Assembly: GCF_002242685.1 (NCBI RefSeq) | Contig: NZ_NBIM01000002.1 | Location: 62,001 to 126,000, forward strand | Length of the DNA: 64,000 nucleotides | Direction: 5' to 3' | Origin: Oceanimonas doudoroffii | Lineage (GTDB): Bacteria > Pseudomonadota > Gammaproteobacteria > Enterobacterales > Aeromonadaceae | Shown here: positions 41,418-51,196 of the stretch, piece by piece | How positions within the stretch are numbered: the first letter of the stretch is position 1 | Layout: each line of letters starts with the position of its first letter | Made by a program: the position numbers and the translations under genes | The notes under the pieces: generated by a model | Seen by the model: the letters and a program-made list of their open reading frames with translations, nothing else | Databases searched by the model: none | What the model was told of the DNA's origin: nothing

Positions 41418-41449
41418 AAAAAAATGCTGAAAACGGTGATTTTTCAGCA
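41418..41449 (-). terminator. Terminator after grxA
   Basis: Minus strand: TGCTGAAAA / TTTTCAGCA (arms 41441-41449 and 41425-41433) with a 7-nt loop and T7 (41424-41418). A second GC-rich hairpin (GGGCGGCC / GGCCGCCC, 41473-41492) lies nearer grxA. Confidence 0.8.
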
Positions 41450-41502
41450 AGCTTGGTGTGAAAGGCTCCACGTGGGCGGCCGGCTGGCCGCCCGAACAGC
41501 GC

Positions 41503-41766
41503 TTACTGGTACAGGCCCAGGTGCTCCTTGGCGTGGGCTTCAAAGTCGGTGAAGCCGCCGATGTGCTGCTGGTCGAGGAAAATCTGCGGCACCGTCTGTA
41601 CCGGCTTGCCCACGGTCTTTTCCAGGTCTTCCTTGGAAATGCCTTCGGCGTGAATGTCCACATAGCGGTATTTGAAATCTTCCCGTTCGGTGCTGAGCTT
41701 GTCCGCCAGCTCCTTGGCGCGTACGCAGAAGGGGCAACCGGGACGACCAAAAATCACTGCAAACAT
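41503..41766 (-). CDS. grxA: Glutaredoxin 1
   Basis: Glutathione-dependent thiol reductant, for example of ribonucleotide reductase. ATG 41766 (AAGGAG upstream) gives 87 residues with active site CPFC (MFAVIFGRPGCPFC) and TVPQIFLDQQHIGG. The upstream in-frame ATG lacks a ribosome-binding site. Confidence 0.93.
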   Translation of the reverse strand: MFAVIFGRPGCPFCVRAKELADKLSTEREDFKYRYVDIHAEGISKEDLEKTVGKPVQTVPQIFLDQQHIGGFTDFEAHAKEHLGLYQ

Positions 41767-41831
41767 GCTGTTCTCCTTAAATCGGTGAGTCGGGCGCCAG
41801 TATAGACAGGGCACGCCCCCGATGAAAATCG

Positions 41832-43283
41832 TTAGTGTGTGTTGTTTTGATTGGTTTTAACGATGGATGAACGTTGCGTCACCCCTTCCAGCCAGTCCCG
41901 TTCAAAGCGCCGGGCCGGCCATTCCAGCTCGCCGGCGGCCATGGCAGCGGACTGCTCGGGGCTGATGGACAGCCCGTTTTGCAACAGCACAAAGGCCTTG
42001 CGTTCCCCGTTGTCGGTATCGATAAAGCCGGCCAGGTTCTGCACATGGGCAATGGTACCGGTCTTGGCGATCACTCGCCCTTTGAGTGCGGGCCCCTGCA
42101 CGCTCTTGCGATAACGCAGGGTGCCACTTTCGCCACTCACCGGCAGTGCGGCCATCAGCCATTGCGCTCGCGGATCCTGTGCCATGGTCAGCAGCACCGC
42201 CATCAGATCCTTTGCCCGCAGCAGGTTATGGGCAGAGAGCCCGGAGCCGTCGGCCAGCCAGGATGGTCCCAGGTCGATATCGGCTTCTTGTTTAAGGATC
42301 TCGCGCACCGCCTGGGTGCCGTTGCGAAAGCTGCCGGGCTGGTTAAAGTGCTGTGCCCCCAGGGTGCGCAGCAGGCTGTCGGCGTAGAGGTTGTCGGAGT
42401 GCGCCAGGATTTGCCGGGCCAGCTCGCGCAGCGGCGGCGAGTCATGCTGGCCGAGGGGGGCCCAGTCACCGGCGTCGACACGGCTGCCCTCAATATGGCC
42501 GGACAGCGTGATGCCGGCCTGCTGCAGCGCCCAGCCGGTGAGCCGCTTGCCCCAGGCGGTGACATCCTGAATGGCAAAGCGCAGCGGCCAGGGATCCTGG
42601 CGTGGGCCGATACAGCCGGTGAGGTGATACTGATTGGGCGGCGTCATGTCAAGCTCCAGCGCACAAAATCGTTGCTCCCGCTCGGCCTTGTTCAGCACCG
42701 CCACGTCGGCGCTGACGGTGACGGGCTGATGGGCCGGCACCGTGGCTCGGGCCGGCTGGCCAGAACGGGCATAGAGCGCACCCTGCACGCAATTGCGATC
42801 CAGGATCAGCGCCGCCGCCGGTGCCGTGTAGCATACCCCCAGATCGTTCCAGGACCAGCCATTGCCCCGATCATAACCGGCAAAGCGGTACTGGTTGAGC
42901 AGCACCCGGCCGCTGACGTGGCGAATGCCGCTCTGGCGCAGCAGTGCCGCCAGCTGTTCGCGGGTGAGGGAAGGATCGCCGGCAAAGTCGATCAGTAGAT
43001 CGCCATCCAGCCGGCCCTGTCGCAGCTCGCCCCGGTAGCGCAGGGTGGTGGTGTAGTGCCAGTCCGGCCCCAGCGCCAGGGCGCCGGCCAGCACGGTGAC
43101 CAGCTTCTGGGTGGAGGCGGGCTTCATCAGCTGTTGTTCCTGATGACGCCGCTCTATGTTGCCGGTCGCGGCATCGGCCAGCATCCAGGCACTCTGGCCA
43201 TTCGCCGGGGGCGTAGCGGCCGATACCGAGGTGACAAAGGCGGTGGCCAGTACGGCAGAAACAAGGGTGGAAAGCAGTTTCAT
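41832..43283 (-). CDS. dacB: D-Ala-D-Ala carboxypeptidase/endopeptidase PBP4
   Basis: Periplasmic low-molecular-weight penicillin-binding protein. ATG 43283 gives 483 residues with a signal peptide (MKLLSTLVSAVLATAFVTS). Catalytic motifs: S57-T-Q-K60, SDN (in LAHSDNLYAD) and KTG (in IAKTGTIA). It starts 7 bp after the radD stop, suggesting co-transcription. Confidence 0.92.
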   Translation of the reverse strand: MKLLSTLVSAVLATAFVTSVSAATPPANGQSAWMLADAATGNIERRHQEQQLMKPASTQKLVTVLAGALALGPDWHYTTTLRYRGELRQGRLDGDLLIDFAGDPSLTREQLAALLRQSGIRHVSGRVLLNQYRFAGYDRGNGWSWNDLGVCYTAPAAALILDRNCVQGALYARSGQPARATVPAHQPVTVSADVAVLNKAEREQRFCALELDMTPPNQYHLTGCIGPRQDPWPLRFAIQDVTAWGKRLTGWALQQAGITLSGHIEGSRVDAGDWAPLGQHDSPPLRELARQILAHSDNLYADSLLRTLGAQHFNQPGSFRNGTQAVREILKQEADIDLGPSWLADGSGLSAHNLLRAKDLMAVLLTMAQDPRAQWLMAALPVSGESGTLRYRKSVQGPALKGRVIAKTGTIAHVQNLAGFIDTDNGERKAFVLLQNGLSISPEQSAAMAAGELEWPARRFERDWLEGVTQRSSIVKTNQNNTH

Positions 43284-43290
43284 GGCTTCT

Positions 43291-45033
43291 CTATAACGCA
43301 TGGGCGGTACGAAACCGGCCTCGATAATCAAAAATGGTTTCCCTGATCTGCCAGCCCCGTTTGTTGGCCCGGGCAATCACAAAGTCAGGGTGGCGAAAGC
43401 GCGAGCCGGCGGCCAGCACCTGCTCCAGGCTGGCAAAGTCGGGCTCGGTGCCCGGCGCCGGCCAGTGTGGACGCACAAATTCCCGGTAAAAACGGCCCTC
43501 TGGGCCCTTTGCGTCAAAAGCATACCATTTCTGCAGCTCGGTGCCGTCTTCATCGTGATAGGTGACTTTCAGTGCCGGGCCGTATTTGCCGGCGGCAGCG
43601 TCCAGGCTGAGGCCGGCACAACGCAGCACCAGCGCATCCTTCAGCGCCAGGGCATCCTTCAGTTGCTTGTCGGGATCCACCAGCACCTCACCACAGTCAT
43701 GGCATTGGCGGGCGGCGATGTCATTCTCCGCCAGGCACTGCGGGCAGCTTTTAAAGCGAAAGCGGTAACCACATTCTTCCCGTTCGCCGTCATCGTCTTC
43801 AAAAAATCCCTGGCAGCGGCGGCCAAAGTGTTCCAGCAGCCGGCCTTCGGCATCGGTCTTGCCCCAGAAGATATTGGCAAAGCCGCAGGCGGGGCAGGGC
43901 ACCTGCACCTGGGTGGTGTCGGCATTGGGCCTGGGCTCGCCCACTTCGGGGGCGAAAATGTCCATGTTGTTGCCGGCATAGTCCAGCACCAAACAATCGG
44001 TCTTGCCCGGACTGAGCCGCAGGCCTCGGCCGATGATTTGCTGGTACAGGGCCACCGACTGGGTGGGGCGCAGAATGGCAATCAAATCCACATGGGGTGC
44101 ATCGAAGCCGGTGGTGAGCACCGCCACGTTGACCAGGAACTTAAGCTCCCGGGCCTTGAACCGGGCAATAATGGCGTCCCGCTCCGGCCCCGGCGTGTCG
44201 CCGGTCACCAAGGCGGTCTGCTCGGCGGGCAGCAGGCCGGCCACCTCGGTGGCGTGGCGCACGGTGGCGGCGAAGACCATCACCCCCTGGCGATGTTCGG
44301 CATAGTCCTTTATTTGCTCCACCACATGGGGGGTGACTCGGGGCTGGCGGGCCAGCTCCCGCTCCAGCGCCTGCTCGGTAAACAGCCCCTGCTCATACAG
44401 CCGGGAAAAGTCGTAATGCACCACGGGGGCGTCCACCAGCTCCGGCGGACACAGGTAACCCTGCTTGATCATCAGTCGCAGCGGCAGCTCAAACAGGCAG
44501 TGCTCAAAAAAACGCGGTGTGCGGCTGCGCACCATGCCGTGGTGATGGCTACGGTAAATCCAGCCCAGCCCCAGCCGGTAGGGGGTGGCGGTGAGTCCCA
44601 GCACCTTGAGAGCCGGGTTACCGGTACGCAGATGATTGATAACCTGGGCATACTGGCTGTTGTCGTCATCGGAGACCCGGTGGCACTCGTCAATGATCAC
44701 CAGGCTGAAGCCGTTAAAGGCGTCCAGGTTGCGGGCCACCGACTGTACCGAGCCAAACACTACCTGGCGGCTGCTTTCCCGGCGCTTGAGCCCGGCGGAG
44801 AAAATATCGGCTTCCACGCCATAAGCCTGATACTTGGCGTGGTTCTGCTCCACCAGCTCGCGCACATGAGCCAGCACCAGCACCCGGCCCCGGGCGAGGC
44901 GCGCCAGCTCGGCGATCACCAGGCTCTTGCCGGCACCGGTGGGCAGCACCAGCACTCCCGGCTCGCTGTGGCGGCGAAAATAGGCCAGGGTACGGTCAAC
45001 CGCCTCCTGCTGATAGGGACGTAACGTAAACAT
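43291..45033 (-). CDS. radD: DNA repair helicase-like protein RadD
   Basis: SF2 ATPase implicated in recombination and double-strand-break repair with SSB and RecA (E. coli YejH). 580 residues: Walker A PTGAGKS at 31-37, DECH at 115-118, LGLTATPYR (motif III), helicase C domain with [10 protein letters not shown], then a cysteine-rich zinc region ([20 protein letters not shown]) at about 375-460. Confidence 0.9.
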   Translation of the reverse strand: MFTLRPYQQEAVDRTLAYFRRHSEPGVLVLPTGAGKSLVIAELARLARGRVLVLAHVRELVEQNHAKYQAYGVEADIFSAGLKRRESSRQVVFGSVQSVARNLDAFNGFSLVIIDECHRVSDDDNSQYAQVINHLRTGNPALKVLGLTATPYRLGLGWIYRSHHHGMVRSRTPRFFEHCLFELPLRLMIKQGYLCPPELVDAPVVHYDFSRLYEQGLFTEQALERELARQPRVTPHVVEQIKDYAEHRQGVMVFAATVRHATEVAGLLPAEQTALVTGDTPGPERDAIIARFKARELKFLVNVAVLTTGFDAPHVDLIAILRPTQSVALYQQIIGRGLRLSPGKTDCLVLDYAGNNMDIFAPEVGEPRPNADTTQVQVPCPACGFANIFWGKTDAEGRLLEHFGRRCQGFFEDDDGEREECGYRFRFKSCPQCLAENDIAARQCHDCGEVLVDPDKQLKDALALKDALVLRCAGLSLDAAAGKYGPALKVTYHDEDGTELQKWYAFDAKGPEGRFYREFVRPHWPAPGTEPDFASLEQVLAAGSRFRHPDFVIARANKRGWQIRETIFDYRGRFRTAHAL

Positions 45034-45105
45034 TTATCTCACCAAAGCTGGAAGCCCGTTTGGTCTGCAAGGCCGTGCAACATCGTCGGTCACAGGGGAC
45101 TACTT

Positions 45106-45283
45106 CGCCGACACGCCTAACCCTTCCATGGGGGCTCCGCTGCGCCCTCCCTGGCGCAGAGGGGGCGGTGATGCAGCAGCAGGGATTGCCGGAGCCGACC
45201 GTCAAATGCCATGGATGGCATTTGACGAGCGTCCCATGGACGGGCTCGAAGCGTGTCGGCGCAGGTAACCCTGCTGCTGCATC
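45106..45283. repeat. Structured intergenic repeat, copy A (radD-fabV spacer)
   Basis: The 350-bp divergent spacer 45034-45383 holds no ORF I can support; most of it is this element. Perfect 15-bp end stem GATGCAGCAGCAGGG (45170-45184) / CCCTGCTGCTGCATC (45269-45283). Inside is a 12-bp-arm palindrome, GTCAAATGCCAT / ATGGCATTTGAC (45201-45226). A further 11-bp pair CGCCGACACGC (45106) / GCGTGTCGGCG (45251) interleaves with it. The core 45182-45239 matches copy B at 51827 with about 88% identity. Confidence 0.8.
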
Positions 45284-45383
45284 CTGATACCGGCGGCAGG
45301 CGGGCAATTTGGGCCTCACATTTGCCCCGGAATAAGGTATCTTTAGCCCCCTATCGTTTGTAATAACCGAGGCAACCATTCCT

Positions 45384-46583
45384 ATGATCATCAAACCCAA
45401 GGTTCGTGGCTTTATCTGCACCACCACCCATCCGGTCGGCTGTGAGGCGAATGTACGTGAGCAGATCGCCTACGTCAAAGGCAAGGGTACCCTGGCGCAG
45501 GGGCCGAAAAAGGTGCTGGTGATCGGCGCATCCACCGGTTACGGCCTGGCATCCCGCATCAATGCCGCCTTTGGCAGCGGCGCCGCCACCATTGGCGTGT
45601 TCTTTGAAAAGCCGGGCACCGAGAAAAAGCCGGGTACCGCCGGCTGGTATAACGCCGCCGCCTTTGACAAGGCCGCCAAGGAAGAAGGCCTGTACGCCAA
45701 GAGCATCAACGGCGACGCCTTCTCCAACGAATGCCGCGAGCAGGTTATCGAGCTGATCAAGCAGGATCTGGGCGACATCGACCTGGTGGTGTACTCCCTG
45801 GCCTCGCCGGTGCGCAAGCTGCCCGACAGCGGCGAAGTGGTGCGCTCCGCGCTCAAGCCCATCGGCGAGCCCTACAAGTCTACCGCCCTGGATACCAACA
45901 AGGACGTGCTGGTGGAAGCCGTGGTTGAGCCTGCCAATGAGCAGGAAATTGCCGACACCATTCAGGTCATGGGTGGCCAGGACTGGGAACTGTGGATGAA
46001 CGCCCTGGAAGACGCCGGCGTGCTGGCCGAGGGTGCCAAGTCCGTGGCCTATTCCTACATTGGCACCGATCTCACCTGGCCCATCTACTGGCACGGTACT
46101 CTGGGCAAGGCCAAGGAAGATCTGGACCGCGCCGCCCACGCCATCGACAGCAAGCTGAAAGCGCGCGGCGGTGACGCCCATGTGGCGGTGCTGAAGTCGG
46201 TAGTGACCCAGGCCTCTGCCGCCATTCCGGTGATGCCGCTGTATATCTCCATGGCCTTCAAGGTGATGAAGGAGCAGGGTATTCACGAGGGCTGCATCGA
46301 GCAAATTCAGCGCCTGTTCCATGACCGCCTCTACAGCGGCCAGCCGGCCCCGGTGGACGAGCAGAACCGCCTGCGCCTGGACGACTGGGAGCTGCGCGAT
46401 GAAGTACAGAACGCCTGCCGCGAGATCTGGAAACAGGTGCAGGACGACAACATCTATCAGCTCACCGACTATCAGGGCTACAAGGAAGAATTCCTGCGTC
46501 TGTTCGGCTTTGGCCTGGACGGCGTGGATTACGACGCCGACGTGGACACCAAGGTTGATTTCGACGTGATCGAACTGGCCTGA
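45384..46583 (+). CDS. fabV: Enoyl-ACP reductase FabV
   Basis: NADH-dependent enoyl-ACP reductase, last step of fatty-acid elongation. 399 residues; active-site Y-x8-K in [23 protein letters not shown] motif [16 protein letters not shown] near 40-55. FabV enzymes are insensitive to triclosan. Whether the genome also has FabI cannot be seen here. Confidence 0.95.
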   Translation: MIIKPKVRGFICTTTHPVGCEANVREQIAYVKGKGTLAQGPKKVLVIGASTGYGLASRINAAFGSGAATIGVFFEKPGTEKKPGTAGWYNAAAFDKAAKEEGLYAKSINGDAFSNECREQVIELIKQDLGDIDLVVYSLASPVRKLPDSGEVVRSALKPIGEPYKSTALDTNKDVLVEAVVEPANEQEIADTIQVMGGQDWELWMNALEDAGVLAEGAKSVAYSYIGTDLTWPIYWHGTLGKAKEDLDRAAHAIDSKLKARGGDAHVAVLKSVVTQASAAIPVMPLYISMAFKVMKEQGIHEGCIEQIQRLFHDRLYSGQPAPVDEQNRLRLDDWELRDEVQNACREIWKQVQDDNIYQLTDYQGYKEEFLRLFGFGLDGVDYDADVDTKVDFDVIELA

Positions 46584-46608
46584 GCCCGGTCAGCCAAACA
46601 ATAACGCC

Positions 46609-46632
46609 AAAGCCCCGTTTCGGGGCTTTTTT
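46609..46632 (+). terminator. Terminator after fabV
   Basis: AAAGCCCCG / CGGGGCTTT, loop TTT, T run. Confidence 0.92.
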
Positions 46633-46737
46633 GTGCTCGTATTCGACAATATCCGTCCCTGTCGGTATGGCCGGGTATGGCCAGGCAGCCGGGCCGGCGC
46701 TAGGGTTAATGGCATATTCACCGGCAGGAGACCCGCC

Positions 46738-47211
46738 ATGAACAAGCATTCCCTTATTGCCTCCCTGTTATTGGCCGGGCTGGCATTGCCGGCCCAGTCC
46801 CAGCCGCCCGAAGGCAAGGGGCCGGGTCAGGCTCCCGGCCGGCTCAAGGAGCAAAAATGGCAGCAGGATGAAGGAGAGCATCATCGCGACAGGCGCGAAT
46901 ATCGTTATGAGCGGGAGCGGCACCATGATCGTGAGCTGCATATCGACGAGCTGTTGCTGCGGCGCCTGTTTCGTGAGCACAGAGACTGGCTGCATTACGA
47001 CGACCGGCGCAGCCTGCCACCGGGCATTGCCAAGAACCTGCGCCGAGGCAAGCCGTTGCCACCGGGCATTGCCAAGCGGTTTGATCCCAGGCTGAGGGAG
47101 CGCTTGCCCTATTACGAGGGCTACGAATGGCGTCGGGTCGACAACAAGGCGGTACTGGTGGATCTGGCAACCGAAAACGTGCGTTATATTCTGGAAGACA
47201 TTCTTAACTGA
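46738..47211 (+). CDS. CigR/RcnB-like periplasmic protein
   Basis: 157 residues from ATG 46738 (AGGAG 8 bp upstream). Signal peptide at 1-22, a highly charged His/Arg/Glu-rich middle (about 35-75), then the duplicated motif LPPGIAKNLRRGKPLPPGIAKR at about 95-115, typical of the anti-virulence regulator CigR family. The name comes from a Salmonella protein; no virulence role is implied. The 3' end overlaps the convergent cyclase gene by 8 bp. Confidence 0.75.
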   Translation: MNKHSLIASLLLAGLALPAQSQPPEGKGPGQAPGRLKEQKWQQDEGEHHRDRREYRYERERHHDRELHIDELLLRRLFREHRDWLHYDDRRSLPPGIAKNLRRGKPLPPGIAKRFDPRLRERLPYYEGYEWRRVDNKAVLVDLATENVRYILEDILN

Positions 47212-48178
47212 TCCGGGCTGTGGGTTGGTCGAAGCATACCCGGTTGCGGCCTTCCGCCTTGGCTCGGTACAAGGCCTCATCGGCTCGTTGCAGCCAGTCG
47301 AGGGCACTTTCAAACGAAGGGGTCGGCTGAGCCACGCCCAGGCTGATGGTGTATTCCAGCTGCAGGCCGTGGGTGCCGACCCTGGCCTCGTCTACCGATC
47401 GGCGCAGTCGCTCGCATATTACCGCGGCACCGTCGACGTCGGTATGAGGCAGTATGATGCCAAATTCCTCTCCGCCGTAGCGTCCGGCCATATCGGCATC
47501 GCGCAGGGTATGGCGAATAAGCCCGCTCAGGTGACGCAGCACGTCGTCTCCGGGCAGGTGGCCATGGGTATCGTTGAGCAGCTTGAAATTGTCGATGTCC
47601 ACCATCACCAGGCTGCAGGCATGGCGGTAGCGCCGATAGCGGGAATATTCGGCGTGCAGCAGGCCTTCCCAGCTGCCCCGGTTGAGCAGGCCGGTCAGCG
47701 GATCCGTCATGCTGAGATGGGCCAGGCGCTCGTTAGCCTGCTCCAGCGCCAGCTTGCCGGCGGCCACGTCGGTAACATCGTGAATCATCAGGCATACGCG
47801 CCGAATCTGGCCGTCTGCATCCGCCAGCGGGTGTAAGGTCAGGTTCTGAAACATGTACTCATGGGTGCCGGTAACGGGCCTGGTGCTGTGAAAGCGAAAC
47901 AGCCTGGGCCGCTGTTCCCAGCAGGTAAAGGCGCGCGTATTCAGGGTGACCACGGTATCCACCTTGCGTCTCAGCCATTGTTCGGGCAGCTCCGGAAACA
48001 GCTGGAACAGGCTTTTCCCCAGTGCCTGGCCGGCACCGAGACCGCTGTGGTTTTCCATAAACCCGTTCCACAGTTCGATGCGAAACTCGAGATCCAGCAC
48101 CACCAGACCGAGGTCGACCGACTCCAGCATGTCCATCATCCAGTGAAAATCTTGTGGGCCGTGTTCATGCTGGGGCAT
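47204..48178 (-). CDS. PAS-GGDEF diguanylate cyclase
   Basis: 324-residue cytosolic protein: PAS at about 15-140, short coiled coil (KLALEQANERLAHL), GGDEF at about 155-315. Active motif RYGGEEF (GGEEF 235-239) and inhibitory site RDAD (226-229) both intact, so an active, product-inhibited cyclase is predicted. It starts 4 bp after the REC-CheC gene, so the two are co-translated. Confidence 0.9.
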   Translation of the reverse strand: MPQHEHGPQDFHWMMDMLESVDLGLVVLDLEFRIELWNGFMENHSGLGAGQALGKSLFQLFPELPEQWLRRKVDTVVTLNTRAFTCWEQRPRLFRFHSTRPVTGTHEYMFQNLTLHPLADADGQIRRVCLMIHDVTDVAAGKLALEQANERLAHLSMTDPLTGLLNRGSWEGLLHAEYSRYRRYRHACSLVMVDIDNFKLLNDTHGHLPGDDVLRHLSGLIRHTLRDADMAGRYGGEEFGIILPHTDVDGAAVICERLRRSVDEARVGTHGLQLEYTISLGVAQPTPSFESALDWLQRADEALYRAKAEGRNRVCFDQPTARIS

Positions 48179-48182
48179 GGCA

Positions 48183-49187
48183 TTACTCCGTCAGGTAACT
48201 GAGTTTTTGCTCCAGGCTGCGGATCGACGCTTCGGTCAGCAGCACCAGGAGGTTGCAATAAATATGCTGTTGCTCAAGGGCATAGGGAATTTCGATGCAC
48301 AGCAGCTGTTGCTGGTGGTGATGATTGCCATGGTATTCCAGCAGGGTGCTCACGGGCAGGTGCCGACCGAGTACCTTGGGTTGGGCCAGTCCCAGACGCA
48401 CATCAAACTGATCTCCCAGCCCCTTGAGAAAGGCGCCGAACAATATGCTGGAGACATCCATCAGGATCTCCACATCCGGTGCCGTGGTGTCAGACGGCGA
48501 ATAATGCAGCAGTCGCGCCATCTCCTCCAGGCTGCTGTCGGAAAACAGCAACAGCGCCTCGCCGGCCAGACCGGCCCCCACAAAGCCCTGGCACACCGCC
48601 GAAAACCCTTCATCGGTAGCGGTGGAAATGGCCAGGCTGAGCTCGGCGCGGGCAATGGGCGCAACCAGAGGCACCGGCTGTGGAATAAAGGTATTGAGTA
48701 ACCGGGCCAGCAGAGCCGTGGCCCGTCCCATGGCGATATTGGCCACTTCCTGCAGATAGTCGGTGAGTGCCAGGGACTCCTGTGGGGACGGTGTATGAAG
48801 GGCGTTGCCGTCCTGTTGCGGTGCGTAAAGGCCGTAGCGACGCAGCAAGTCGGTGAGTGCGTTGCGGTTGACGGGTTTGGCCAGAAAGCCCATGGCGCCG
48901 AGCGCCTGCACGCGGCGGCAGGCTTCGGGCTGAATGTCGGCCGACACCACCAGGGTCATCACCTCGAGCTGCTCGCGGCGCAGGGCCTTCAACACCTCAT
49001 AACCGTCGAGCCCGGGCATATTGAGGTCAAGCAGCAGCAGGTCAAAGCGGGTCTGGCGCAGCAATGCCAGCGCCTCCTTACCATGGCTGGCAAACTCCAG
49101 CCGGGTGGTCAGGGGCGAGGGCAGGGCGCGGGCTATCTGCCGGCGGGCAACGGCGGAGTCGTCGCAGATCAAAATACGAATGGTCAT
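48183..49187 (-). CDS. Response regulator with CheC-type phosphatase domain
   Basis: 334 residues. N-terminal receiver domain with D9, D10, phosphoacceptor D54 (LLLDLNMPG) and K104 (FLAKPVN). C-terminal part (about 140-330) resembles CheC/CheX: the first active helix keeps E-x2-N (EVANIAMG) while the second reads DVSSILFG, with Ser for the Asn. Such proteins dephosphorylate CheY-like regulators. Immediately upstream of the cyclase gene, suggesting a phospho-signal feeding cyclic-di-GMP synthesis. Confidence 0.85.
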   Translation of the reverse strand: MTIRILICDDSAVARRQIARALPSPLTTRLEFASHGKEALALLRQTRFDLLLLDLNMPGLDGYEVLKALRREQLEVMTLVVSADIQPEACRRVQALGAMGFLAKPVNRNALTDLLRRYGLYAPQQDGNALHTPSPQESLALTDYLQEVANIAMGRATALLARLLNTFIPQPVPLVAPIARAELSLAISTATDEGFSAVCQGFVGAGLAGEALLLFSDSSLEEMARLLHYSPSDTTAPDVEILMDVSSILFGAFLKGLGDQFDVRLGLAQPKVLGRHLPVSTLLEYHGNHHHQQQLLCIEIPYALEQQHIYCNLLVLLTEASIRSLEQKLSYLTE

Positions 49188-49248
49188 GCCGCTTGCCTCA
49201 TAATGAGTTGGGCTCGAATGAGTATATAGCCTTTAATTGAAGCACAAA

Positions 49249-49329
49249 GCCGGCAGAGAGCAAAGTGAACCGGGCGAGACGCAGTCTGCAAATGCGGCAA
49301 AAGAGCCCGGCCCTCGCATTTTTGCCGGC
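49249..49329. other. Interleaved palindromes in the REC-CheC/SulP divergent spacer
   Basis: Outer pair GCCGGC (49249, 49324). Inside, CCGGGC (49270) pairs with GCCCGG (49305) and AAATGCG (49290) pairs with CGCATTT (49315); the two inner pairs cross, as in a pseudoknot or two alternative folds. Confidence 0.45.
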
Positions 49330-49468
49330 GAGAGTGGCTTTTCCGTCGGCGGGCCTCGTTATATGCTGTGGTCATGGCGGCGTTCGCCGCCGGATTCAGG
49401 ATGAATGAGCCTGCGTGCCGACGTCAGGTAACGAAGGCGCGGGCCGGTGCAAAGGAAGATGTAACTGC

Positions 49469-51196
49469 ATGAGGGATTTTTTTACCCTGGGGCGCTGGAT
49501 GCCCGGTCTGGTGGCATTGCTGAACTACCGGCGCGACTGGCTGCCGGCGGATGTACGCGCCGGTCTGTCGGTGGCGGCGGTGGCGCTGCCGGTGGCCATT
49601 GCCTATGCCGAGCTGGCCGGGGTCAGTGCCGTGGTGGGCCTGTATTCCTGCATACTGCCGATGATCGCCTATGCCGTGTTTGGCACCTCGCGCCAGCTGA
49701 TTGTGGGGCCCGATGCGGCCACCTGCGCTGTGATTGCCGCCGTGGTCACGCCCCTGGCCGCCGGTGACGCCACCCGCCACTGGCAACTGGTGATGACCAT
49801 GACCGCCATGACCGGGTTGTGGTGCCTGGTAGCCAGTTACTTTCGCCTTGGAGTGCTGGCGGACTTTCTGTCCCGGCCCATTCTGCTGGGCCTGCTCAAC
49901 GGGGTCGCCATCACCATTATGGTGGGGCAGCTGTCGCGAATTTTTGGTTTCACCTTTGATGAATCCCAGCTGATCGAGCGCCTCGCCGCTACCCCCGACT
50001 ACCTGACCCTGGTGCATTGGCCCACTTTGGGGGTCAGTGCCCTGACCCTGGTGATCATGTTGCTGTGCCGGCGGTTTCGTCCGCTCTGGCCCAGCAGCCT
50101 GCTGGCGCTGACGGCGGCCGCCGCCCTGTTGTGGCTGTGGGGCCCCGACCGGGCCGGAGTGGCGGTGGTGGGCACCCTGATGGGAGGCATACCCGAGTTC
50201 CAGCTGCCGGAGTTTCCCCCCGGGTTGATGCGGGATCTGGTGATGCCGGCGCTTAACCTGGCCATGGTGAGCTTTGTGTCCATGATGCTGACCGCCCGCA
50301 GCTTCGCCGCCCGCAACGGTTACGACATTGACGCCGATCGGGAGTTTCGCGCCCTGGGAGTAGCCAACCTGGCCTCGGCCTTTTCACAGGGGTTTGCCAT
50401 CAGCGGCGCCGACTCTCGCACCGCGGTCAACGACGCCAATGGCGGCAAGAGCCAGATGGTGTCGGTGGTGGCCGCCGGCCTTATCGCCCTGGTCACTTTT
50501 TTCCTGACCGCGCCGTTGCAATACATTCCCACCGCGGCGCTGGGAGTGGTGCTGGTAATGGCGTCCTGGTCGCTGATCAACCTGCGCGGCCAGTGGGGCC
50601 TGCGCAAGTCCGACAACGCCGCCTTCTGGCTGGCCTGGATCACCTTTGTCAGCGTGCTGTTCATGGGGGTCATTCCGGGTATTACCCTGGCGGTGCTGCT
50701 GGGCCTGTTCCAGTTTCTGCGCAATGTGATGCGGCCGACGGATCAGCTGATGGGCATGAACGAGGAAGGGGTGGTGCACACCCTGGGACGCAATGAAGAG
50801 GTCAAGGCCATCACCGGTGTGCTCATCTATCGCTTCAACTCGCCGCTGACCTACTTTAACGCCTCCTATTTCAAGCGTCGGGTGCTGACCCTGCTGAGCG
50901 ACGAGCAGGCCCAGCCCGAGTGCCTGATCATCGATGCCGTGTCCTGCTTTACCCATCAGGACATCAGCGTGATGAGTGTGGTGGGGGAGCTGCACAAGGA
51001 GCTTAGGCGCCGGGGGATTCACATGGTGATGGCCGGGCGGCGGGGGCAGATGACCCACTGGCTGCACCAGGCGGGCATTCGCGTGGGCGAAGACGGTATT
51101 CAGGTCTATCCGGACCTGTATGAAGCACTGCGCATTACCCGGCGGCACCTGCATGGCAGGCCGACCGCCGGGCCGGCGACGGTGCGCAGTTCGTGA
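49469..51196 (+). CDS. SulP-family anion transporter with STAS domain
   Basis: 575 residues from ATG 49469, with AAGGAAG upstream; the frame extends 54 bp up but begins in poor context. About 12 membrane segments (35-410), then a cytosolic STAS domain (about 440-560; LIIDAVSCFTHQDISVM). Substrates in the family include sulfate, bicarbonate and dicarboxylates; none can be chosen here. Four-base overlap (GTGA) with the next gene. Confidence 0.85.
   Translation: MRDFFTLGRWMPGLVALLNYRRDWLPADVRAGLSVAAVALPVAIAYAELAGVSAVVGLYSCILPMIAYAVFGTSRQLIVGPDAATCAVIAAVVTPLAAGDATRHWQLVMTMTAMTGLWCLVASYFRLGVLADFLSRPILLGLLNGVAITIMVGQLSRIFGFTFDESQLIERLAATPDYLTLVHWPTLGVSALTLVIMLLCRRFRPLWPSSLLALTAAAALLWLWGPDRAGVAVVGTLMGGIPEFQLPEFPPGLMRDLVMPALNLAMVSFVSMMLTARSFAARNGYDIDADREFRALGVANLASAFSQGFAISGADSRTAVNDANGGKSQMVSVVAAGLIALVTFFLTAPLQYIPTAALGVVLVMASWSLINLRGQWGLRKSDNAAFWLAWITFVSVLFMGVIPGITLAVLLGLFQFLRNVMRPTDQLMGMNEEGVVHTLGRNEEVKAITGVLIYRFNSPLTYFNASYFKRRVLTLLSDEQAQPECLIIDAVSCFTHQDISVMSVVGELHKELRRRGIHMVMAGRRGQMTHWLHQAGIRVGEDGIQVYPDLYEALRITRRHLHGRPTAGPATVRSS

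Noticed and set aside
45060..45287. 75-residue plus-strand ORF in the radD-fabV spacer
   Set aside because: Falls on repeat copy A; composition follows the palindromes and no start signal is present.
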